Source: Morinoia aosen (Eukaryota > Arthropoda > Malacostraca > Amphipoda > Talitridae). Taken from it: DNA of 64,000 bases. The first letter of the stretch is position 1, and every line of letters starts with the position of its first letter. Below are positions 24,301 through 36,300 of the stretch, in pieces. The position numbers and the translations under genes were made by a program. The stretch is from the NCBI GenBank assembly GCA_030386875.1, contig CM059563.1, positions 11,984,001 to 12,048,000 on the forward strand, in the 5' to 3' direction. The notes beneath the pieces were generated by a model, which saw only the letters and a list, made by a program, of their open reading frames with translations, searched no databases and had not been told where the DNA came from.

Positions 24301-27300
24301 AACATTTCAAGCGCACACGCAATAGTTTTCTGGGCCTCACACTTGTATTGCAGCTACGCTCAGGAGATCCAGCAGACAGTTGCCTAATGCCTCACATTTG
24401 TGTTGCAGCTACGCTCAGGAGATGCAGCAGACAGTTGCCTAGTGCCTCACATTTGTGTTGCAGCTACGCTCAGGAGATCCAGCAGACAGTTGCCTAGTGC
24501 CTCACATTTGTGTTGCAGCTACGCTCAGGAGATGCAGCTGACAGTTGCCTAGTGCCTCACATTTGTGTTGCAGCTACGCTCAGGAGATCCAGCAGACAGT
24601 TGCCTAGTGCTTCACATTTGTGTTGCAGCTACGCTCAGAAAATCCAGCAGACAGTTGCCTAGTGCTTCACATTTGTGTTGCAGCTACGCTCAGGCGATGC
24701 AGCAGACAGTTGCCTAGTGCCTCACATTTGTGTTGCAGCTACGCTCAGGAGATCCAGCAGACAGTTGCCTAGTGCCTCACATTTGTGTTGCAGCTACGCT
24801 CAGGAGATCCAGCTGACAGTTGCCTAGTGCCTCACATTTGTGTTGCAGCTACGCTCAGGAAATCCAGCAGACAGTTGCCTAGTGCCTCACATTTGTGTTG
24901 CAGCTACGCTCAGGAGATGCAGCAGACAGTTGCCTAGTGCCTCACATTTGTGTTGCAGCTACGCTCAGGAGATCCAGCAGACAGTTGCCTAATGCCTCAC
25001 ACTTGTGTTGCAGCTACGCTCAGGCGATTCAGCAAATTGTTGGCTGGAAAGGCCGCCAGAGCTCCACACCGCGGCCTCGACGTCAGGGCGAGACTTCTTC
25101 TGTCGGAGAGACGCTCAAGCGAGTCAACCTCGATTGCTCTAACATCAACATTTTTGCGCACACCAAATACGACCGTTAGTCTATTTTTTATTGTCTTGTG
25201 GTGTAAGCTAACGTTCCTGAACTTGTTAGCGTATAGTACTGGTGGGCTGTCTTAGAGTAGAGTTCTAGATTGCTTTATAATTCAGTGAAGAATGGGTAAT
25301 GTTCTCCTTTACATATTTTCTGTTGTTCTAATTTCTTTGAGCCTGAATTTCACTGTTCGAGAAAACTGTGCTAAATTAATCTCTTGGGGGTATAAAAGAA
25401 CCCATATTGCTTTCTGTGGTAAATATGTTGGCCTGTTTTGTATATTTTTTTATTGCATGTTAATCTTATGCTAAATGAAGGGCTGGGAAATGCCTGATTT
25501 GTCAGCAAATGCTACGCCTGAATATGCTTTCACGCAGTGATTATCCATTAGAAAAACGTCCCAGGCTCATAACTTCCAGCCGTAAATGCTAGTCGACTTG
25601 GTTGTAAAAACTAAATGATATGGAATTGAGATAAGAAGGAAGAATGAAGAATTTAAAATTAAAATGAGGAATATGATATAATGAAAAAGAATTTATAATA
25701 AAGAACAAAGATAAAGACGTAATTAATAAATTATGGTTTAAAATAAAAAATGAAGACTTGATGATAATTAGTTAATAAAAAATGTAACTAAAGATGCGGT
25801 AATTAATAATAAACTATAGATAAAAAGCACAGTGTCATAAAAATAAATGAATAGGGGTAATGACAATATATATTGAAAAATTAGTTTTAAAGAATTAAAA
25901 TGAACACGTGATGATAAAGGTCAATAGTGAAGATAAATGGAGGTGATAAGGAATCAATTATGAAAAATAAAGACAAAGACTTATTTATAAAGAATTCTTT
26001 TGTGGTGCAGAGTCTGTGATGCTGCGCTGCGACAGCGTGCGATCTGTGCGCCCCTGCACAGCACTGTTCCACGGCACCAAACTTGTGCTGCTGGTGCCTG
26101 AGAGGCTGCCTTATGACTGCCTACCTGCTTCCCAAATCCAGGTCTGTTGCTTCTGGTTGATGCGCTCTTTTCTTCATAGAAAGTTTGACGCATAAAGGAC
26201 TGGTCAGAAGTATAGTGGCTCATCTTCACTGAATGCTTAATCGTTTTGTGGTAATGGGATTTTAGCGTTGAAACATTAAAGGATGGAGTGAGTGGAGTGA
26301 ATACTCAATGAGCTAAGGAGTGTTACCACTAACTTGTACTGACCTGCTAGTGTTCAATTATGAGCAGGTTTATTATTGGGATTTGATATCTTTTTTCACA
26401 TACGTAGCATTGAGCTGGCTTGGTTACAGAACTCTTTTATTGGTTTTCAACCGCATAAATAGCCGAGCCAGTATGGCTTAGTTCTCAATTAATTTCTATT
26501 AACTGCTAGCTTAATACTATTTGAATTTTATTTGATTAGTGTTGAAATTTTAGTCATGTTTTTAGTTTTTTCTGACGTGCTACAAATTTTCTGTCCCTTC
26601 CCTCTTGACTTGAGTGTCTTTGTTAGCGTCCGCCAAAAGCAGTGCTGGGATGGTGTGTTGAAATACCTCAGCTCTCTCTGGATGGTATTTGACTTATTGA
26701 ATTTATTGAGTGATTGCTTTTCATTCATTTCTCTTCAAAATTATGTGTGCAACTATTTTCTTTAAATTTTGGGCAAAATACTAAAAAAATTGCATCACTA
26801 ATACGAAATAGATTCGCAAGTTGGTCGTCCCTCTTTTTAACAGCCCACGTCCTTATGGAATAAATGCTTCCATGATTCGGCCTGTGTTCCGTCTCATAAG
26901 GGGCGCTCGAATACATTGCAGTGAATTTTTGATGTAAATGAAACCTTTGTGGGACAGAGTTGTTGCACTGTGGCGGATATCGGTGTAGTGAGCGTGATGC
27001 TGAGCGGTGCGGACACTCTGCTCGAGGTGCAGGAGCAGTGCATGCTGCACTGGCAGGCCTCCGTGCATCTGACCGTCTTGGCCATCGTGCTGGACCTGCA
27101 CGAGCTCTGCAACTCGCTGCGTACCAGCCAGGCTTGGCCTACACCTCCCAAGCACCAAGGTTTGTCCCCTTGCTTTTGAAAGTTGATGTATGGAACAGAC
27201 CACAAATGCCCAAACTCTGGTATTAAATCGCTATAACGCATTTGTCAGTGTACCACTAGTACACTCCTCTATCTAATGATAAACCTCATGAAAATGATTT

Positions 27301-30300
27301 ATTTCATTGCCGAGTTACTCCCATTTAGTTCAAAGTTTGAGCTTCTGTAGCTCACGCCGCCTCATTTTTTTCTAGATTAGGAGGATAGCTTGTTGAATGA
27401 AAGTTGCTTGTGTTTGAGGGGACTGACTCACTTTCGGACCAACTTTTTTCCTACTTGGCAGGTTTTTCTGATCATTGCATCGAATGTATAAATTATTATT
27501 TTAAGACGTTTTGCTTGTACACATATTTGTTGAATTTTTGCATAGAAAACTATTTATTCTGAAAAGAAAGCCTCTAAGCACTTTTCAAGGCAAAATAAAA
27601 GACAGGCCATTTGATTTTAAACCTTGCTTTAAGTGTCATTGCACTAAGAAAATGATATTCTACGATTGCTGTTTAGTCAAAATTCAAATTTATTGTTAGT
27701 GACATTTTAGATTTTAGAAATTAAATAACGTGTTTTACAGTATAAAAATTATAAAAAGGTTAACCCTAAATTGAAAATTTTTTCAATGAAGTTTGTAGTA
27801 TTTTTAATTACAATTAAAATCAGCCTTGAACTAAGTCACTACGTTTTTACAAATACGAGAGGTATAATTCATAGAAAAGTGAACAAGATTTCAACAGAAG
27901 CGCCCGGTGACGCAACATCCATCTACGACAGCTGGAGCGTAACTAACTTGTCTTCTCGAGTCATGATCTCTGATTGGCTAATTGCTAAATAGTTTTAACC
28001 AGTAATAACTCCGCTTTCATCAGCGATTTTTCAAAGCAAAGAAAGCACTAGGATGCTTCCTAGCCAATAAGGTAGCTCTCTACCGCAACGCAACTTGTAA
28101 ATACGCAACTTCGACGATCGATATTTCCCAAACCATTTTGTCTAGAGGCATGAAATATAAAGTGAAGCACAACAAAGCCTTTGTACACACGTATTAGAAC
28201 AAAAAAAAAAATTCTTGTAAAAATGGAAGTCAGTCCCCGCAATGTTTTGTGATTTCCATGTTCCAGCCCTGCTTATTTCGTTTTGCTTTAATCAAATGAA
28301 GGGGATTATGTGAACATCTGCCGTATTACCGCTAGATTAGCATGACTCGATCCTTTGAACTACGAACATGCAGTTCATTTCTCATACTTTCTGATGACAA
28401 GTTCACCCGTATAAGCTGAAGTGTATTATATTGTTTTCATATTTATAAATAGCAAGATTATTTATTATGGCTCACTTTTAGCATAGCATTTCAAAAGTCA
28501 GTTCAATTTAATCAGTGTGTGCATTGAATTTTTTTTACAGGTGAAGCTGGGTCGCCACCACCAAAAAAAGACCTTCGCTTGCAGCTGGTGGCGAAAGGTA
28601 GCGTAGACGTCCTGCTGACGCTGTCAGAGCGGCACGAGGCGCTCGTGAAAGTGGAGGGGGTCACGTTCCTCACCGCTCGAGGCCTCACCTGCATCGAGGC
28701 TGCGCGTGTGGACGTGCATCTCGACCAATACAAGCTGATGACCGTCGCTGAGTGTAAACTTGCGTCTTCGTTCAAGTCCTTGGAGCTGCAGAGGGAAAGG
28801 GAAGCGTTCCCTGAACTGGAGAAGACACTCAACAAAGCTTGGCGGATCACCTTCTCTCAGTGGAATATAACATTTCCGTATGCGTTTGACTTTGCTGAGG
28901 CTTTCCATGAAGACTCACTATCTCTTGTTAAGTGGCTGAAGACGATTCATCGTGACGCCAAGAAGGCCGGTAACCATGACAAATCTGGCTTCAACAGCCC
29001 TCCGTGTGAGCGTAAAGAGGAAGTGAACCCCGCAAATGACTTGCCTCCTGATATTATAGTTAAAGTGAGCAAGTGGGTGGTCAGTGTGGAGGACGATCCT
29101 TTTGAAGTGAAGTTGCGCTATAACTATGAGCTCATGGAAGATGAATATCAGGAAAGCTGCAAGCGTAAAAAGGCTTTCAATTCTCGAATAAATGAGCTGC
29201 AGCGTGCTGGAGCATTCCTCACGACAAGCAAGATGGAAGAACTTCGTAAAAGTCTCAAGGAGAAGGATTCAGAGACCTACATTAAGCGATCAAAGCAAAT
29301 GTACGAATCAACTCCCGTTCACAGCCCGCTCTTTACCTGGGTTGTGGAGGATCTTGTTGGGTTTGCCATGGCTGATCCCACATTGCATGGCAAGTCGAAC
29401 GTCCTCCAAAATTTGAAAGACATCGATCCATATCCGTAAGTTGTCTCTTTAGTGCAGCCCTTTTTGGCAAACTAAGTGTGCTCATATTTTTTTTTTGAGT
29501 TGAGTCTGAGGACGTAATGTGACTTTTCGTTGTGTAAATGGAGCAAAAATTGTTCATTTTCCCAAATAAACTGGCATACTAGATACAATCTTTGACTTCA
29601 AGTTTTTCAATCTGTTAGATTAGCAATAAAAGCAACGAAATGACAAATCCATATCATCTGATATTATACCATTATTCCATTCACATGAGCGTTTAAATAA
29701 AGGCTAAACACACTCATATATTTCATTGTGATACTATTAATGGTAAAAGCCAATGCATTATTGAAAGGTACTGTTGCGTGTGACGACAGGTTTGGGGACG
29801 AGGAGTTCAGTACATTGTGGTGCCGCGTGCTGAGCGTGTCAGTGGGCCAGTGGACGCTGGTGCTGCGCGACTACCCCCAACCGCTGCTGGACGTCACCGC
29901 ACTCGAGATGTGGGGCAGGCTGGTGTGTGCTGAGCAGTGTGCTCCCCACAAGAGAGGTGCGGTCCTTGCTGGCCAAAGTGTTCTCATTCTTAGTTCAATA
30001 AGATTGACATCCATTAAGCATTTTATATTTTGTTGTTTTGTATAGTACGAACAATAGTTATCTAATATATGAATTATACATAGTCGTGCTTGTCTTCATT
30101 CTTACGTGAATAAACTGCGTGAGGAATGTCTGTTTTTATATGAGCCTTATGAGAGAGTATTGCTGTGATGTTTTCTCCAATTTCATTTTTATGTTTCTGT
30201 GCACTTTTGCATTGATCTTTTTTATGAAAATTACTCAAATTGCTTCTGGGCCTGGAGAGAGAGCCTCCATATAGCAAAAAAACGCCCAAATATATCTTTA

Positions 30301-33300
30301 CCTTTAATTCTAACATAAATTTCGTTCGTTCAGTCGTTATAATATAACCAATTTTATTAGAGTTGTTTTTAGCGTGCCAGTATTGCTTGTTATAATTACA
30401 AACTTACTGTTTATTAGCAACAATATAGCATAAAAACAACATCCCTGCTAACATGGCATCAACATTGTACTATTGGACAGTGAAATTGTGTTTTTTATTG
30501 CAAACCTAACCTCTTAATGCACATGTTATTCATTGGTGCTTCAGTTCGAGCATGCGTGACTTTCTCCAGGCGAGCGGACGGTGCTGCTGCCGCTTCCGCT
30601 ACCCTGGCACGACGGTAAAGTGGTGCGCTGCCTCGCCCCACGCAAGTTTTACCACGACTTCACATGGGAGGCTGCGACCTTCACCCTCGCTTATGGGCCC
30701 TGCTGGGAGCCGGCTATGTCGCAGTTCAACTTGGGTGGGTGTGTGGGCAGTTGTGTCATGCTTCAACTTGGGTGTGTGTAGCAATGCCATAGTTAAACTG
30801 GCGTGAATTAAGCTGTGCTCCAGTTTAACTTTGGTGGTTATATGGAGCTCTGTAACAGTTGACTCTAAGTATGTTTAAAAGCATTGTAATGTAACAGTTC
30901 ATCAACTTTTTTTACGTTTAAAACCTGTTTTTTACATGGCACAGAAAAAAATGGTTGCTCAGAAAAATTTATCTTACATTTTTTGTACTCACATTTTGTG
31001 CTTCTATAAATTCCGTAATTCAAAATATTCTTTCATAATGATATTATTTCCCAATTTTCAGAAAAATAGTCAAATTAAAATCTATTTGAGGTAATAATTT
31101 TATATCTCTATTCATAATTCCCTAACTACGGCAATGTAAGATTATTTTAAAATAAAATATTCAGTAATTGGACTGATGTAATTATTAGCTTTTATTTCCT
31201 ATAATTTTAATATTACGCTTTCAAAATTTGAGATGTATGTTCTTTATCTTCACATTCAAAGTCACAAATGAAGCTGCAAAAACAGTCGCATGAAACGATC
31301 AATGTCGATTGCAAACAACGATAGTACCTTGGAGTGCTTTTTGGGTGTTGCAGCCCTGTCCAAAATCAACAGCCGGCCTGTGGACCCGTCGCTTCCGCTG
31401 CCCTGGTGGGACAAAGTGCGGCTGCTGCTGCACGGTCGCTTGCTGCTGCTCGCCCAAAAATTCACCCTTAAGCTACACGCCTCCTTGGACCCCTACAACA
31501 CCACTGAGGAGATGGAGCTCACTTGGACTGACCTCACCCTAGACTGGGTCAATGCCAAGCTCGATTTTGCTGGAGACCTCAATGTCTTTGTGCGCACTGC
31601 ATCCAAGTACGACGATGCCAGGCTGCTGCGGCTGCCCAATCTCAGAGTGAGTGCTGCTCATAGTGTTGCCATGCAATCTGGTTGCATCTTTCTAAACTCA
31701 CCAGTGGATGAACACTGTATTGCGGCATTTTGTCCTACAGAAGAGCATAAGAACACACTATTTCGCACAGTAACATCTTGTTTTTCTTCCTTCCGACATT
31801 GGGCTCTTGATTATGTACAGCTAATGCGTAATGCGTCTGACCGCACTGGCTGTCTAAACTTGAACTTTTCTATGTCATGTATCTGCAAATTTTTTCATTC
31901 TCAAAAGTCAGTGTTTTTCTCATTGCTAGTGTACAGCCCCACTGGCGGAAATGAGATGTAATGATGAAAATTACCTCGTAGCAAATTTTGTAAAATTGGC
32001 GTTTTTCTGAGGAAACTGTAAATGTGATTTGTTAGCTTCACTCAGAGACGTATGCTGTGTACATCTGTCCAATCAGTATGCCTTGAGGATTTTTTGATTG
32101 TTCTGAGAAATTCCTGTATTTCTTTTGGATCCTTAATATTTTTAGAGTAGTATAGTTTGTGTGTTTACTTGGAATGCTTTGATTAGCTGGTTGACGTACT
32201 GTGCTCATACCTAGAGTCTTGATGCTCGACGAGTTTCCTAAGTGTTCACTCCAAATGCATATGACAGCTAAAAAAGAGGCTACTATTTTTTCATTTTTCA
32301 GGATATTTTAAATTTCCAACTTACATCTAACACGAAAGTGGTTCGTATGTTTTTTATGATCATTATTTCATTTCTATTTGCATGCAATTAGTTATTCCTG
32401 AAATATGAGTGAAGGAAATGAAGTAAGATTAGGACAACAGTGCCTGTTGTTGCAGCTGGAGATCAAGTTGCACTGGGTGTGCTACGGAGACTCAAACGAC
32501 CACCACGCTGTGATGCTGTGCGCTCCAGACAAGCTGCCGGAATACTCCAGTAATCAGGTCAGGGTTGTGTGCAGACTGGGCACCCACACATAGGTACATT
32601 GGTAGGTAGCATGTATTGTTATTGGTGATTTGAAAAATACCTCGCGATGTGGGGAAATAAAATGGAAAATATGGAAGTGAGTGTCGAGCATCTATTGTTT
32701 TTGGCCATTTAGGAAATATCTGGTAATGTGGTGAAATAAATCAGAATATAGATGAGTTTATTAAAGCTCAGAACTAAAGCTACTGCTGGTTGCAAACTTT
32801 TTGTTTTGTGTCATGTTTGCAGATAAAAATCACTTCTGTAAATTTGTAACATTGACAGTCATTTGAAGACATAACTTTTCATTACCAAAACATGATTGCT
32901 ATTTTTTGGCACCTCAGAAGAATTCTCCGCAACACACTGTGTGTTAGACTTATGAGGACAATTTACGTGCAGGAACACGACTCCTACCGCTCATTTCGCA
33001 GTCGCAACCTGGACATGAACATCAACCTGGAGACTCGGTCGCTGATGCGGGACGGAGTGCTGGTGAACCCTGTCATTGAGATGCTCTTCTACGGCAGCAC
33101 CCTCAGGTGGGGATGTTGTAGAGGTCACAGTGGGCCCTGTTCCAATGGTAGCACCCTCAGGTAGTGGGCCGTGTTCCAATGGTAGCACCCTCAGGTAGGA
33201 ATGCAGTCAAAATGTTAACATTTTGACTGGGACATTTGCTGCAGGGAGGCTCGCAGGGGATTTTCATAATGCTGCTGACTGACCAGTAGTCACCAATTCA

Positions 33301-36300
33301 ATTTTCATGAATGCTTGATCGAAAGTAAATAAAAACTCAAGCTCGTCAATGTTTGCTGTTTTCAAAATTGCTCATTGCAATTAACTTTAAATATGAGTTG
33401 AAAATTGAAGGTCAGTTTAAAACCCATTGCAGTCAATATGTAAACGTGAAAAGCACGACTCGAGAACCTCAAATTACGTTAACATGACACAGGGGCAAGA
33501 ATCTGAAGTTACAGTACTGTGACATGGGTGTTCCAAGAACCTGAATTTACAGTCCTGTGACACGGGTGGTCCAGAACCTGAAATTACAGTTTTGTTTCAC
33601 AGATGGTTCGAGAACTTGAAGTTCATCCTTAGCGGCGTGACGCGTCCTATTAGACGGGGCCGGGTGTTCGGCAACACAGCGCCTCGCAAGCCGCAGCTCT
33701 CGCGCCACTACCGCACCATACACCTCGCCCTCGCTCTCCAGGTGCTGCTGTTGCTCGTGCATGCTTGCGCTGCGGCAATTTTGCCTCATAGCTAGAAATA
33801 AGCTTGATGAAATTAGGCTCCTGAGGGCTATGAAATAGACATTTGGTTTTGTTTAGTTAGATTTATATATTCTATGTATCTTACGGCGATTGACGTCCCC
33901 GGGGAAGATACTGTTGAAATTCTTCAGATATAGGTAGATTTTTGTGACTTCCATCTTTTGTACCACTTTACTTCCTTCAGTTTCCATGCCTTATTGCTAT
34001 CTTCTTTGTTTTTCCTCTTCTTAACTTGATGTTTCTATGCGCAGGGTATCCTGTGTAGGAGTACACCTTGTGCTTAGATTCCGTGTTTTCCTTAGTCCAT
34101 ACTAAATGATCCTTTCTTTTTCCTCTGTGAAAATATGCAATGGAAACGGAGCCTGTCACTAACTACTATACTACTTGAAGAAAAACCATACGTGGTGCTT
34201 ACCTTCATAATTTTTATTTACAGGAGGATTATTCAGGTATCTGCTTTACTACTTGATGCAACCATAAGTGGTGCATACCTATATCATTTTCTTTTACAAG
34301 AAGATTATTCAGGTGTTTCATTTCTCACAATTCTTGAGAAGTACCTTTTACACTTGATGACCTTTTATTTACTGTGGCTAACTCCCGTGCAGAGATTTGA
34401 TGTGCGGTACTGGTTGTCTGTGGGGGTCAAGAAAGGCTTCCACTTGAGCGGCGAGCGACTCTCCCTTAGCTCAGGTGAGGGAATTATGTGTAGTGTCATC
34501 TCAAGAGGTTCTTTAAGCAGCGTTTTCTGCTATGTGTCTTGTTTGCTCAAAAGTAAAATTACATCAGTGCAGCCCGATGATTTGCAATATTGTATTTTTC
34601 TCCTAAATTCACAAGTAGCTCATTGAATACTTGGAAATTGTACAGCAATAAAAATACTGTGTCCGTGTTCATTATGATAAGCTTGCTGTTGCGTAAGCCT
34701 AAGTCATTCAATTAGGTGGATTGCTCAAAATCCTTTACCCTATATCTTATTGTTCTTTCCAGTTTTGGTTGTTCCAGAATATTATTGGCATTTGTAGAAA
34801 TCATTATTTACTCTTTTACAAAATGACTGAAAATTCAGTTTTTTAAAACTCTTGATGATCATAGCGGAAAACTGCAGTTTCACTGCAATCGTTTTATACT
34901 ATTAAAATTCTTAGAGTTGTTACTACATTATTCAACATCACATCTTTATGTATAGCTGTGCAAACTTGTTACGCTGGCATCTCTGTTACATTGTACCTGT
35001 CTAAGCGTACCTGTTCTATTGTGATATATTTTTTCCTGTATTTTGGGACATGGGCTGCAGAGCACAGTCTAGTGCTGACGCCCCGCAATTCTGGCCTTCG
35101 CCAGAGGTCCCTGTCACGCTGGTCTGTTGTCTACCTCAACACAGAGCTGCTGCAGGCACAGGTGAGCAAACATCCTTTATGCATAACGGGTGTTTTTCCG
35201 TCCACTCACTGGCCGTGTGCTTATTTTTGTAGCTTACACAGGACTCCAGGTTGTTCAGTTTAAAAACTACGGGTGACGAGCAATGAGGTTACTGGATACC
35301 AGTGTAATCATCGAATAATTCTCTATTTTTGTGTACTCTAACCTGATAGTGAATTATTTATTCAAGTGCGATTTTTGAAATATTTTCTATGGTAATAATT
35401 TCTAACTTGTGAATTACAGCGCGAAAAATTTTAAATTTATACTTTTTGTGACTTACGGTAACCTACCACAACTTTTCAACTAAGCAGGATCTACTTTGAT
35501 TTTTGCCTATGGTGATGGCTCTGTTCCAGGTTTGGCTACAGAGTGTTTTGACAGGAGAAGAATCTGTGGTCAGTTCCGAAGAAGAAGAGGAGGGCGGCCA
35601 AAAAGCTGATGCCAAGAAAACCACTTCAGAGCATCAGGACAGCGCTGCTAGCGCCCATAAAACGCGGCCTGATAGCAAAGGTTCAGGCAAACGGGAAGAC
35701 AAACCTCCTGATTTCCCTGATGCTGGCCCGCCCAAAGGAGAGGCAGACCAGGACAGCTGCCGACGGAAGGTAAGTCCGGGATTCTGGACTCTATACCAGC
35801 TTCTCATGTTGTGCTGAATTCTTGGCTACTCTTAATTTTAATCCATGGAATAAGTTCTTTGAGGTTACTTTTTTAATTAAATTTTTCTTCAATTGACAAT
35901 TAGGCTTTGCAAAATGGAATTTCCTGCTGAAATGTTTTTGATCCATTTGTAGCTAACGCACGTGAAACGATACTAATAAAAACCTTCAGCGTTCCCTTAT
36001 CTTACTTGCTTTTGTTTCTTCATGGGGTTGTCAAAGGAGCAAATTTTAGTGTTCTCTTATTGCACCAAATAGTGAGAACTGAGAAACTCTGAAATTTTTG
36101 TTACCGATCTTAGGTTTTCCTGTATTATTTGTTAACTAATGTGCATGGCCCATCAAAAATGACGGGATTAAATACCTTTCTTGAATAAACTTCCAGACGT
36201 GGATGACTAACAAATATATCCATCCTAACAGTACTAGTGATAAAAAATATTATTGTACTTGCGCAGTGGTGAAACTCGTATAACAGGTGCGGCCATTATA

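Noticed and set aside
24895-25255. Frames reading LRSGDPADSCLMPHICVAAT repeats
   Set aside because: Wrong phase relative to exon 12 and made of the 55-bp array; the BLTP2 frame stops in each upstream copy.
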